The position numbers were made by a program, and so were the translations under genes. Shown one piece after another: positions 8,306 through 14,976 of a DNA stretch of 17,914 bases. Positions within the stretch are counted from its first letter, which is position 1. Each line of letters begins with the position of its first letter. The notes under the pieces are model-generated. The model did no database searches, was not told the origin of the DNA, and saw only the letters and a program-made list of their open reading frames with translations. Source of the DNA: Dialister sp. UBA6422 (lineage in GTDB: Bacteria > Bacillota > Negativicutes > Veillonellales > Dialisteraceae); NCBI GenBank assembly GCA_002439665.1, contig DJPC01000029.1:17667-35580 (forward strand), written 5' to 3'.

Positions 8306-8612
8306 AGATTAACACTCCTTTTTGTCGTAAGAATAGGCAAGAGAAGAAAGATAATAAAAGAAGTGTTCATAGAAAAAGAAAATAAATATACTCTTATATA
8401 CTTACCCATTAGGGCCAGCAGTTTGGCCAAGTTGCTATTTAAGCATACATAAAGCCCTTAAAATGAGAGGAAATATTCTATGATTTTCTTTGAAAATCTC
8501 CCTTTTATCTGCTTTTCTCTTGCAGAATTGCTGAAAATTATGTACAATGAATCTATGATAAATATGCATAGGTGGTTCTATGAAATTCATCTTTTCACTA
8601 TACTGATCAGCT

Positions 8613-8627
8613 ATGTCATGTTGACAT
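8613..8627. promoter_or_regulatory. Palindrome ATGTCA-N3-TGACAT upstream of lysR
   Basis: A perfect 6-bp inverted repeat with a 3-bp spacer in the nifJ-lysR intergenic region. LysR-type regulators often bind interrupted dyads between themselves and a divergent target. Together with the related TTGAC-N3-GTCAA dyad at 8715-8727 it is a candidate operator; nothing in the sequence proves binding. Confidence 0.3.
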
Positions 8628-8681
8628 GTTCTTATTATAGAATAAAGCGAGAATTTCCACAAGAAGAGGGACTAAGGTGAA

Positions 8682-8710
8682 TTGACTCGTTCATTTTTTA
8701 TCTTTATATA
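8682..8710 (+). promoter_or_regulatory. Sigma-A type promoter of the lysR gene
   Basis: TTGACT (8682-8687) and TATATA (8705-8710) are separated by 17 bp, each matching the consensus at five of six positions. The expected start point is about 8717, giving a leader of about 30 nt with AGGGGG before the ATG at 8746. The palindrome at 8715-8727 would sit over the start point, a position typical of autorepression. Confidence 0.6.
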
Positions 8711-8745
8711 TATTTTGACAAAGTCAAGATATAGGGGGCGCAAAT

Positions 8746-9669
8746 ATGGATTATAGGCATTTAAAATACTTTATGGAAGTAGCGGAGCAGAAAAGTTTTA
8801 GTAAAGCAGCTAGAAATCTTCATATTTCTCAGTCTGCTATTAGCCGCATGATTAAATCTTTGGAAGATGAACTGGGCGTGACGCTATTTATTAGAAATGC
8901 TAAAACAGTAGAAATTACAGCACCGGGGACTATTTTTCTAAATTATGCTAAGCGTTGTCTCTTTGTGTTTGAACATTTAAAACAAGACTTTGAAAACGAA
9001 TTTAATTTAAAACAAGATACTATTGAGATCGGTTTACCTCCGATTACGGATGCTCATGTATTTGCTAAGCTCCTTGGGGAGTTTAAGAGAAATTATCCAC
9101 AGATTTCTATTAAGCTTTATGAACATGGATCTAAAGTCATTGAAACATCTGTACAAGAAGGAATTATTGATGTAGGAATTATTTGTACCATTCCTAATAA
9201 AGATTTCGAGTCTTTCTTCTTATCGGAAGATGAAATGTGTGTCGTTATGCCTAAGGGATATCCGCTGGAAGAACATAAAGTAGTACCTATGAAACTCTTG
9301 GCAGATTATCCTTTGGTATTGTATCGTGACGATTTCAATCTTCATGATGACATTTTAACAAATTGTAAAAAGATTGGATTCACGCCAAAAGTCGTTTTTG
9401 AAACCAGTCAGAGAGAACTGATGCTGCAAACCGTAGCCAGTGGTTTAGGCGTAGCTATTCTCCCGTCTCGTCTATGCCCGGCTAATAGTGAAGATAGCCG
9501 TGTAGTGACCCGTGTTATGACTGAGCCAAGAATGACACATCATCTATATGCCATTTGGAAAAAAGGTCGGTATCTGTCCAGAGCTGCACGTCTATGGATT
9601 GAGTTTACCAAAGACCATTTGACTCTTATCAATGACAATACAAAATTAGATGATGAGCTTAAAAGATAG
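8746..9669 (+). CDS. LysR-family transcriptional regulator
   Basis: A 307-residue protein of standard LysR length. The N-terminal winged helix-turn-helix is clear: MDYRHLKYFMEVAEQKSFSK followed by AARNLHISQSAISRMIKSLE and DELGVTLFIR (about 1-55), then the linker helix. Residues about 90-290 form the two-lobed effector-binding domain, ending with SGLGVAILPSRL. AGGGGG eight bases before the ATG supports the start. The gene is divergent from nifJ, the usual LysR arrangement with a target, so control of pyruvate oxidoreductase or of itself is a reasonable guess. The effector cannot be told. A small membrane-protein gene starts 8 bp after the stop and is probably co-transcribed. Confidence 0.92.
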   Translation: MDYRHLKYFMEVAEQKSFSKAARNLHISQSAISRMIKSLEDELGVTLFIRNAKTVEITAPGTIFLNYAKRCLFVFEHLKQDFENEFNLKQDTIEIGLPPITDAHVFAKLLGEFKRNYPQISIKLYEHGSKVIETSVQEGIIDVGIICTIPNKDFESFFLSEDEMCVVMPKGYPLEEHKVVPMKLLADYPLVLYRDDFNLHDDILTNCKKIGFTPKVVFETSQRELMLQTVASGLGVAILPSRLCPANSEDSRVVTRVMTEPRMTHHLYAIWKKGRYLSRAARLWIEFTKDHLTLINDNTKLDDELKR

Positions 9670-9677
9670 GCTTTGTT

Positions 9678-9974
9678 ATGAATTGTTGGAAAGAAAAGGT
9701 GCAGTGGGAGAAACGAAAACGCTGGTATATGGCTATAGGGCTTCTTTTGGCTATAGTTGTTTATCAACAATTTCTTATTGCTGATCTGCAGGAACGCATG
9801 ATGTATATAGAAGCTTCCAAATATGATGATCAACTAAATGATATTCGTTATGAAGCAGAAACTGCATTACGACAAAATGAAGAGCAGCAAAAAGATATAT
9901 ATGTATTACAGAAGCATAGTGCCGATCAACAATATCGCACTATGGGTCTGGAATGGGATGTATATGGTAAATAA
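9678..9974 (+). CDS. Small single-pass membrane protein with coiled-coil tail, unknown function
   Basis: A 98-residue product I do not recognise. Residues 1-16 are basic (KEKVQWEKRKR). A single hydrophobic helix (about 17-35) follows, then a polar Glu/Gln/Lys-rich region (about 37-85) with spaced hydrophobics typical of a coiled coil. By the positive-inside rule the short N-terminus would be cytoplasmic and the coiled coil outside. The ATG lies 8 bp after the lysR stop with only a weak AGG, so translation may be coupled to lysR. A terminator follows at 10018-10071. The bitopic, coiled-coil layout resembles division or envelope scaffold proteins of the FtsB/FtsL type, but no family motif supports that. 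Confidence 0.6.
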   Translation: MNCWKEKVQWEKRKRWYMAIGLLLAIVVYQQFLIADLQERMMYIEASKYDDQLNDIRYEAETALRQNEEQQKDIYVLQKHSADQQYRTMGLEWDVYGK

Positions 9975-10017
9975 CAAAATAATGGTGCATTGTTCATAGA
10001 ATGACTTTATATCGTTT

Positions 10018-10071
10018 AAAAATAGCTATGTGGCATATATTTTTAACTTTTATGTCACATAGCTATTTTTT
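10018..10071 (+). terminator. Terminator after the lysR-small membrane protein pair
   Basis: AAAAATAGCTATGTG (10018-10032) pairs with the complementary CACATAGCTATTTTT beginning at 10056. The pairing continues inward through CATA/TATG, and the 3' arm runs into seven T residues. It follows the 98-residue ORF by 44 bp. Confidence 0.8.
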
Positions 10072-10074
10072 TAC

Positions 10075-10124
10075 TTTCTATATTGAAAAATATAGAAGCA
10101 TATGATAATATATCAATATAGAAA
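10075..10124 (+). repeat. Nested, mutually exclusive inverted repeats upstream of the superoxide reductase gene
   Basis: TTTCTATATTGA (10075-10086) has two possible partners: ATATAGAA at 10090-10097 (8 bp, short loop) and TCAATATAGAAA at 10113-10124 (12 bp, exact). The two pairings exclude each other. They lie between the upstream terminator and the superoxide reductase gene. Low GC makes chance formation possible. Confidence 0.4.
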
Positions 10125-10144
10125 TCATTCGATTCAGAATGGTT

Positions 10145-10167
10145 ATATAATTAATTACCAATTATAT
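10145..10167. promoter_or_regulatory. Palindrome ATATAATT-N7-AATTATAT before the superoxide reductase gene
   Basis: Exact 8-bp arms (10145-10152 and 10160-10167) with a 7-bp spacer, 41 bp upstream of the ATG. Placement suits an operator or a -10 region. The spacing does not match the 7-1-7 Fur/PerR box, so I do not assign a regulator. Confidence 0.3.
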
Positions 10168-10207
10168 CTCTATGTGAGTCTGTGAAAAACAGAGAAGGGG
10201 GATTCCT

Positions 10208-10576
10208 ATGAATATTCATTTTTACCATTGCAAATCTTGTGATTCTTTTTTTGTTAAGACCGGAGCACCTACAGAATTTCAGTGCGGAAACGATGTATTG
10301 AAACCGCTGGAAGCCAATACTTCTGATGGGGCCAAAGAAAAGCATGTGCCTGTTGTTTCCCATGAAGGCGATACACTTCATGTACAGGTCGGTTCTGTTC
10401 TTCATCCGATGTTAGAAGAACATTACATTCAGTGGATTGCACTGGTTACTGAAAAAGGCTATGAAGTACATTACCTGAATCCAGGAGATGTACCGGCTAC
10501 TGATTTTGCAGATGTAGAGCATGGTACTGTATATGAATATTGCAATCTTCATGGTTTATGGAAAACTGAATTTTAA
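10208..10576 (+). CDS. Superoxide reductase (desulfoferrodoxin type) with incomplete centre I
   Basis: A 122-residue protein that aligns end to end with desulfoferrodoxin. It reduces superoxide to hydrogen peroxide without making oxygen, using electrons from rubredoxin or similar. All ligands of the catalytic iron (centre II) are present: H46 in EKHVPVV with the conserved E44-K45, H66 and H72 in HPMLEEH, and C112 and H115 in EYCNLHG. The N-terminal desulforedoxin-like domain is damaged: it keeps C8, C11 and C26, but the usual adjacent Cys pair reads QC, so the fourth ligand of the Fe-Cys4 centre is replaced by Q25. This resembles the class lacking centre I, known from Treponema. AAGGGGG six bases before the ATG gives a strong start. 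The gene has its own terminator and is probably monocistronic. Confidence 0.93.
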   Translation: MNIHFYHCKSCDSFFVKTGAPTEFQCGNDVLKPLEANTSDGAKEKHVPVVSHEGDTLHVQVGSVLHPMLEEHYIQWIALVTEKGYEVHYLNPGDVPATDFADVEHGTVYEYCNLHGLWKTEF

Positions 10577-10584
10577 ATAAAAAA

Positions 10585-10618
10585 TGATGACTGGTATATA
10601 TCCGGTCATCACTTTTTT
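10585..10618 (+). terminator. Terminator of the superoxide reductase gene
   Basis: TGATGACTGG (10585-10594) and CCGGTCATCA (10602-10611) form a 10-bp stem (one G-U) with a 7-nt loop, followed by C and six T. It starts 8 bp after the stop codon. Confidence 0.85.
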
Positions 10619-10847
10619 ATTTGTAAAAATAGTATAGGAGTTAATTTATCCTCTTTTTTCTATCCATGCATGTAACCATTTTCCATACATGGAGTCCATT
10701 ACATGTAGATTCAGGTTTTATTTTCAATTTTCATATATAATAATTATTTTCTATTATTTAATGTTTGATGTCATAATTGTCCATGAAAAGTGGTCCATGA
10801 AAACCGAAATTTTGAGAGGGTCTCTTGTGAATTATAAGAAATAATCC
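10619..10847. other. Gene-free stretch upstream of the hrcA promoter
   Basis: About 230 bp without a credible ORF. It holds a nested palindrome (10669-10705: CATGTAA arms enclosing TCCATacATGGA) and a tandem direct repeat of GTCCATGAAAA (10779-10789 and 10793-10803, 14-bp step). Six TCCAT or TCCATG words cluster here. A regulatory role for hrcA is possible but unsupported. Confidence 0.4.
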
Positions 10848-10876
10848 TTGACATTCCTAGCATGGAATGCTATTCT
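10848..10876 (+). promoter_or_regulatory. Sigma-A promoter of the hrcA operon
   Basis: A consensus TTGACA (10848-10853) is followed after 17 bp by TATTCT (10871-10876). The start point would fall near 10883, just ahead of the CIRCE operator. The spacer carries an inverted repeat CATTCC-N6-GGAATG (10852-10869). Confidence 0.8.
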
Positions 10877-10887
10877 AATACCGTAAG

Positions 10888-10914
10888 TTAGCACTCGTAA
10901 ATAGCGAGTGCTAA
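10888..10914. promoter_or_regulatory. CIRCE operator (HrcA binding site)
   Basis: TTAGCACTC-N9-GAGTGCTAA, an exact match to the CIRCE consensus with the standard 9-bp spacer. It lies at the start of the leader between the promoter and the hrcA ribosome-binding site. HrcA bound here represses the whole operon; heat stress titrates GroE and releases it. Confidence 0.98.
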
Positions 10915-10931
10915 TAATCAAGGTGATATAT

Positions 10932-11996
10932 ATGGTACGTAAAATCAATCGAATGGATGACACCGGACACGGTGCAAACGAACTGAATGAAAGGAAAAGA
11001 AGAGTCCTTTGGGCAGTGGTTCAAGATTATGCCGATACAGCAGAACCGGTAGGTTCTAGGACCATTGCTAGAAAATATGACTTAGGGGTCTCTAGTGCCA
11101 CCATCCGTAATGAGATGCAGGATCTGGAAGATGAAGGATATTTAGAGCAGCCCCATACATCAGCTGGTCGTATTCCTTCTATCAAAGGATATCGCTTTTA
11201 TGTAGATTGGCTCATGCAGCCTGTCCCTGTTTCTGAAGATGAGAAACATATGATTGATCATATGCTCATGGATCATGTGAGTAAAGTGGATGAAATCTTC
11301 AAGAACATGGCTAAGGCAGTAGCGGCACTGACACATACTTTATCAGTGGCTGCTTCGGTCACAGGTCGAAAGAAATTCAATTATATCCGTTTTCTTCCTT
11401 TAGAAGGAAAGCGGGCTATTTTACTTGTGGTGACAGACCAGGGCGATGTATCTAATGCGGTGGTGGAGATTCCAAGGGAATCTACTTTTGATGAAATGCA
11501 ACTTTTGGCAGATCGATTGAATCATTTTTTGCATGGCAAGGAAATTGATACCTTGGATGAAAACTTGATTTTATCTTTCCAAAAAGATGTAGAAAAAGAT
11601 TTATCACCTTATATGCATGTATTCCAGGCACTGCAAAAAGCGATTATTCCGCAAAAGGAATTATATTCTGGTGGTGCATCTCAGCTTATTGAACAACCGG
11701 AATTTAAGAATGTGGAACGCATGCAGGATATTCTCCATTTGTTGGAGCAGAGAGATATGCTAGAAAGCATGCTTCTCTCTTCATCAGATCAGCCTATAGC
11801 TGTTCATATAGGTACTGAGAACAGGGTAAAATCATTCGCAGATTTATCTATTGTGAAAGCACAGTTTACTTCTGGCGGGCAAGTGATAGGTTCGGTGGCT
11901 GTGGTAGGACCTACTCGTATGCAGTATAGTCGGATTATTAGCATGATGCAATTTATGCAGCATCGTTTAGATACATTATTGCAAAATAAGAATTAG
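10932..11996 (+). CDS. hrcA: Heat-inducible transcription repressor HrcA
   Basis: A 354-residue repressor of normal length. The N-terminal winged helix (about 17-85) has RRVLWAVVQDYADTAEPVGS and SSATIRNEMQDLEDEGYL, then the family signature HTSAGRIPSIKGYRFYVD. The middle GAF-like and dimerisation regions follow, and the C-terminal QVIGSVAVVGPTRMQYSRII is typical. The ATG at 10932 is preferred because AAGGTGA lies at good spacing; an in-frame GTG at 10908 falls inside the CIRCE element and would have no ribosome-binding site. It controls its own operon through the adjacent CIRCE. The stop codon overlaps the grpE ribosome-binding site (TAGGAGG), indicating co-transcription and close coupling. 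Confidence 0.97.
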   Translation: MVRKINRMDDTGHGANELNERKRRVLWAVVQDYADTAEPVGSRTIARKYDLGVSSATIRNEMQDLEDEGYLEQPHTSAGRIPSIKGYRFYVDWLMQPVPVSEDEKHMIDHMLMDHVSKVDEIFKNMAKAVAALTHTLSVAASVTGRKKFNYIRFLPLEGKRAILLVVTDQGDVSNAVVEIPRESTFDEMQLLADRLNHFLHGKEIDTLDENLILSFQKDVEKDLSPYMHVFQALQKAIIPQKELYSGGASQLIEQPEFKNVERMQDILHLLEQRDMLESMLLSSSDQPIAVHIGTENRVKSFADLSIVKAQFTSGGQVIGSVAVVGPTRMQYSRIISMMQFMQHRLDTLLQNKN

Positions 11997-12007
11997 GAGG
12001 CTCTTGG

Positions 12008-12628
12008 ATGAAAGAAAGTAAGAAAAAAGTGGAAATTCCTGTCGAAGAACCGAAAGATAAAAAGGCAGATCAAAAAATGGATTTACCGAAGCCTTCTCCT
12101 AAGGAATTGGAGAATCAAGTGGAATTCTTGACTAAACAGGTGGCAGATTCCAAGAAAGAAGCAGAAGAAGCTAAAAATAAGGCAGAAGCTGCAGAAGCTA
12201 AGCTTCAAACCGCTTTATCTCAATATGTTCGGCTTCAGGCAGATTTTGATAACTTCCGTCGTCGTACGAGAGAAAGTGAAGCGAAAGCAGCTGATACGCA
12301 TAGAGCAGAGACCTTAAAAAGTTTCTTACCTGTTTTAGATAATTTTAGTCTGGCGCTTTCTCATATGCAGAAAGATGAAGCAGGTGCTGCTTATGTCAAA
12401 GGTTTTGAACTTTTAGAAAAACAGCTGGTTAAAATCATGGAAAGTTTTGGCGTCAAGGAAATGGAAGCTAAGGGTAAAACGTTTGATCCGCATTTCCATG
12501 AAGCTGTTATGATGGTGGAATCTGATGAAATGGATGATGAAACCGTATCTATGGTTTTCCAAAAGGGTTACATGTACAAAGATGAAGTATTAAGACCAGC
12601 GAAAGTACAAGTTGTGAAAAATAGTTAG
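12008..12628 (+). CDS. grpE: Nucleotide exchange factor GrpE
   Basis: A 206-residue GrpE. Residues about 1-40 are a charged, probably disordered lead. About 32-90 form the long Ala/Glu/Lys-rich coiled coil for dimerisation, ending in YVRLQADFDNFRRRTRESE, the family signature. The four-helix section (LKSFLPVLDNFSLAL) and the C-terminal beta domain (FDPHFHEAVMMVES and KGYMYKDEVLRPAKVQV) that contacts the DnaK nucleotide-binding domain follow. It releases ADP from DnaK. AGGAGG lies 8 nt before the ATG and 11 bp separate it from hrcA, so it is the second operon gene. The spacer to dnaK is 125 bp with no strong terminator. Confidence 0.97.
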   Translation: MKESKKKVEIPVEEPKDKKADQKMDLPKPSPKELENQVEFLTKQVADSKKEAEEAKNKAEAAEAKLQTALSQYVRLQADFDNFRRRTRESEAKAADTHRAETLKSFLPVLDNFSLALSHMQKDEAGAAYVKGFELLEKQLVKIMESFGVKEMEAKGKTFDPHFHEAVMMVESDEMDDETVSMVFQKGYMYKDEVLRPAKVQVVKNS

Positions 12629-12753
12629 TTAGTTACTTATTGTTAGCTATTAGGGAGAAAAATCCAATACAATAACTAGCAAAGTATTTTCTATAAGAAT
12701 TTAAATATATTTCTACTATTATATAGATAATTAAAAGAAAGGAAGAATTTACA

Positions 12754-14631
12754 ATGTCTAAAGTAATTGGTATTGATTTGGGCACTACGAACTCTGTTGT
12801 TGCTGTCATGGAAGGCGGCGAACCAGTCGTCATTCCGAATGCGGAAGGCTCTAGACTGACTCCTTCTGTTGTTGGCTTTTCCAAAACAGGAGAAAGATTG
12901 GTAGGGCAGTTGGCAAAACGCCAGGCTGTTTCCAATCCACATCGTACCGTAGTTTCCATTAAACGTCATATGGGTAGCGATTATAAAGTAACCATTGATG
13001 ATAAATCTTATACACCACAGGAAATTTCCGCTATGATTCTGCAGAAACTGAAAGTAGATGCAGAAGCATATTTGGGTGAAAAAGTCACCGATGCGGTTAT
13101 TACCTGCCCAGCTTACTTTACCGATGCTCAGCGTCAGGCTACCAAAGATGCTGGCAAGATTGCTGGTCTCAATGTTCTTCGTATCATCAATGAACCAACT
13201 GCATCTTCCCTGGCATATGGCTTGGATAAAATTAAAGACGGAAAAGAACATCGTTTCCTCGTATATGATTTGGGCGGCGGTACATTTGATGTATCTATCC
13301 TGAATCTGGCTGACGGTGTATTTGAAGTCGAAGCTTCCAATGGTAATGGTCATTTGGGCGGTGATGATTTCGATGCCCGCGTTATGGACTGGATTGCTGC
13401 TAAATTTAAAGAACAGAATGGCTTTGAACTGAAGCGTGATCCAATGACAAATCAGAGACTCAAGGAAGCAGGCGAAAAAGCTAAGATTGAACTGTCTTCT
13501 GTTATGTCCACTGATATCAACCTGCCATTTATCACTGTTGATTCTAATGGTCAGCCAGTTCATTTTGATGCTACTTTAACTCGTGCAGAATTTGATAGAA
13601 TCACAGAAGATCTGGTACAGGCTACTGTTGAACCAATTGACCTGGCTATGAAAGATGCTGGTGTCACCATCAATGATATTGATAAAGTTCTCTTGGTTGG
13701 TGGTTCTTCTCGTATCCCGGCTGTACAGACTTTGATTAAGAATAAGTTTGGTAAAGAACCATCTAAAGGTGTTAATCCAGATGAATCCGTTGCTGTAGGT
13801 GCTGCTATTCAGGCTGGTGTACTTAAAGGGGAAGTTAAAGATGTACTTCTTCTGGATGTCACTCCGCTGTCCTTGGGCATTGAAACACTGGGCGGTGTAT
13901 TCACTACTATGATTAAGAGAAATACCACTATCCCGACTTCTAAGTCCCAGGTATTCTCCACTGCTGCTGATAACCAGCCTTCTGTAGATATTCATGTCCT
14001 TCAGGGTGAACGTCCAATGGCTGCTGACAATAAGACTCTTGGTCGCTTCGAACTGTCCGATATTCCGCCGGCTCCACGGGGAGTACCGCAGATTCAGGTT
14101 ACTTTCGATATCGATGCTAACGGTATTGTTCATGTATCTGCTAAAGATCTGGGAACTGGTAAGGAACAGAAGATTGATATTACTTCTTCTACCGGACTTT
14201 CTGATGAAGAAATTCAGAGAATGCAGGATGATGCCAAAGCTCATGAAGCAGAAGATAAGAAACGTAAGGAAGGTATCGAAGCTAAGAACAATGCAGAAGC
14301 TCTGATTTACCAGGCTGAAAAGACTGTTAAAGAATTGGGTGACAAAGCCGATCCAGCTAAAGTCAAAGAAATCAACGATGCAGTAGCTAAGCTCAAGGAA
14401 ACCATGAAGGGTGACAATGTAGATAAGATCAAAGCTGATGCAGAAGCTTTGACCAAGCCGCTTCATGAACTGACTGAAAAACTGTACCAGCAGGCACAGC
14501 AAGCCCAGCAGGCTGCCCAGGCAGCTGGTGCACAGGGCGCTCAGCAGGGTCCACAGGCAGGCGCTAAAAAAGCCGATGACAATGTAGTCGATGCAGATTA
14601 TAAAGTTGTGAATGACGACGATAAGAAATAA
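12754..14631 (+). CDS. dnaK: Molecular chaperone DnaK (Hsp70)
   Basis: A 625-residue Hsp70 of full length. The ATPase domain (about 1-360) opens with [20 protein letters not shown] and has the [13 protein letters not shown] and [14 protein letters not shown] signatures. The linker [19 protein letters not shown] leads to the substrate-binding beta domain (about 370-480), the helical lid, and a Gln/Ala-rich tail (about 580-605) ending in a charged segment with [12 protein letters not shown]. It binds exposed hydrophobic peptides in an ATP cycle driven by DnaJ and GrpE. A segment near residues 80-90 lacks the 24-residue insert of Gram-negative (proteobacterial) DnaK, as in Firmicutes. AAAGGA lies 12 nt before the ATG. 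Codon use is strongly biased, as expected of a highly expressed gene. Confidence 0.99.
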   Translation: MSKVIGIDLGTTNSVVAVMEGGEPVVIPNAEGSRLTPSVVGFSKTGERLVGQLAKRQAVSNPHRTVVSIKRHMGSDYKVTIDDKSYTPQEISAMILQKLKVDAEAYLGEKVTDAVITCPAYFTDAQRQATKDAGKIAGLNVLRIINEPTASSLAYGLDKIKDGKEHRFLVYDLGGGTFDVSILNLADGVFEVEASNGNGHLGGDDFDARVMDWIAAKFKEQNGFELKRDPMTNQRLKEAGEKAKIELSSVMSTDINLPFITVDSNGQPVHFDATLTRAEFDRITEDLVQATVEPIDLAMKDAGVTINDIDKVLLVGGSSRIPAVQTLIKNKFGKEPSKGVNPDESVAVGAAIQAGVLKGEVKDVLLLDVTPLSLGIETLGGVFTTMIKRNTTIPTSKSQVFSTAADNQPSVDIHVLQGERPMAADNKTLGRFELSDIPPAPRGVPQIQVTFDIDANGIVHVSAKDLGTGKEQKIDITSSTGLSDEEIQRMQDDAKAHEAEDKKRKEGIEAKNNAEALIYQAEKTVKELGDKADPAKVKEINDAVAKLKETMKGDNVDKIKADAEALTKPLHELTEKLYQQAQQAQQAAQAAGAQGAQQGPQAGAKKADDNVVDADYKVVNDDDKK

Positions 14632-14635
14632 AATT

Positions 14636-14663
14636 GTTGTTCGTTGATAGTTGTTGGTTGTTT
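14636..14663. repeat. Heptamer array, GTTGNNN x4
   Basis: Four contiguous 7-bp units that each begin with GTTG start 5 bp after the dnaK stop codon. Similar arrays, in one or the other orientation, occur at six other sites in this window. Confidence 0.6.
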
Positions 14664-14692
14664 GGATAGATTCAGAACATCAACAGCAAGCA

Positions 14693-14746
14693 ACACATAA
14701 AGGTTCTTCAGGTTCTAGCGAAAAGGACCTGGAGAACCTTTTGTGT
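14693..14746 (+). terminator. Hairpin terminator (probably partial) between dnaK and dnaJ
   Basis: A long stem with ACACA, AAAGGTTCT and CAGGT on the left paired with ACCTG, AGAACCTTT and TGTGT on the right, with few bulges and a loop near 14716-14724. The T-rich part (CCTTTTGTGT) lies inside the 3' arm rather than after it, so termination may be incomplete. It probably lowers dnaJ relative to dnaK or acts as a processing site. Confidence 0.6.
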
Positions 14747-14825
14747 AGAATATGGCGCGCTATATGGGAGATAAGGTTTATGTGACAAGTTCTTTGGTGA
14801 ATTTGGCATGGATACTGATTTCTAT

Positions 14826-14871
14826 TGGTTTAAGGTTTGAGGAGGGGATATAAACCCTGAACCTTAAACCA
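14826..14871. repeat. Second hairpin in the dnaK-dnaJ spacer
   Basis: TGGTTTAAGGTT (14826-14837) and AACCTTAAACCA (14860-14871) are exact 12-bp complements around a 22-nt purine-rich loop. No T-run follows on either strand, so it is not a standard terminator. Confidence 0.55.
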
Positions 14872-14923
14872 GTGCCAGTTCTCTTTTAGCGCAAGTTTGA
14901 TACGAATGCATATGGAAAATAAA

Positions 14924-14946
14924 CCAGCAACCAACAAACCAACAAC
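14924..14946. repeat. CAAC-type short repeats before dnaJ, inverted relative to 14636-14663
   Basis: Three units of the type CCARCAA with 7-8 bp steps. The last (CCAACAAC) is the reverse complement of GTTGTTGG in the array next to dnaK, so the two ends of the spacer could pair in the mRNA. Confidence 0.45.
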
Positions 14947-14976
14947 ACTTTTAAGTAGTAAAGAGGAAATATAAAA

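Larger units (their letters stand above)
8306..8745. other. nifJ-lysR divergent intergenic region (440 bp)
   Basis: AT-rich, holding the promoters of both flanking genes. It contains a GGCC-bearing repeat at about 8412-8430, two short palindromes with TGAC half-sites (8613-8627 and 8715-8727) and a good plus-strand promoter (8682-8710). A 66-codon plus-strand frame (8480-8680) has GAGAGG nine bases before its ATG and a hydrophobic stretch near residues 37-53. It resembles nothing I know and has no overlapping support, so I do not call it a gene. Confidence 0.5.
14632..14976. other. dnaK-dnaJ spacer (345 bp) with hairpins and heptamer repeats
   Basis: No credible ORF in either direction. It contains a run of GTTGNNN heptamers at the dnaK end, a strong terminator-like hairpin (14693-14746), a second stem (14826-14837 with 14860-14871) lacking a T-run, and CAAC-type repeats in opposite orientation near dnaJ. 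No convincing promoter is visible, so dnaJ is probably expressed by read-through, unless a non-consensus promoter exists. Confidence 0.6.

Noticed and set aside
8480..8680. 66-codon plus-strand ORF between nifJ and lysR
   Set aside because: It has a fair ribosome-binding site and one hydrophobic stretch, but no recognisable family or codon-use support; kept as a note rather than a gene.
10145..10167. PerR/Fur box before the superoxide reductase gene
   Set aside because: The dyad has 8-bp arms with a 7-bp spacer, not the 7-1-7 arrangement of PerR or Fur boxes.
10908..10931. Upstream GTG start for hrcA
   Set aside because: The GTG is part of the CIRCE right arm and lacks a ribosome-binding site; the ATG at 10932 has one.
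12624..12651. Heptamer-like TTAGTTA run after grpE
   Set aside because: GTTA words occur with steps of 8 and 10 rather than 7, and simple AGTT repetition explains it.
12691..14502. Two long minus-strand frames (290 and 308 codons) opposite dnaK
   Set aside because: Antisense to dnaK, low-complexity Ser/Ile/Phe-rich products typical of shadows of a strongly codon-biased gene, no ribosome-binding sites.
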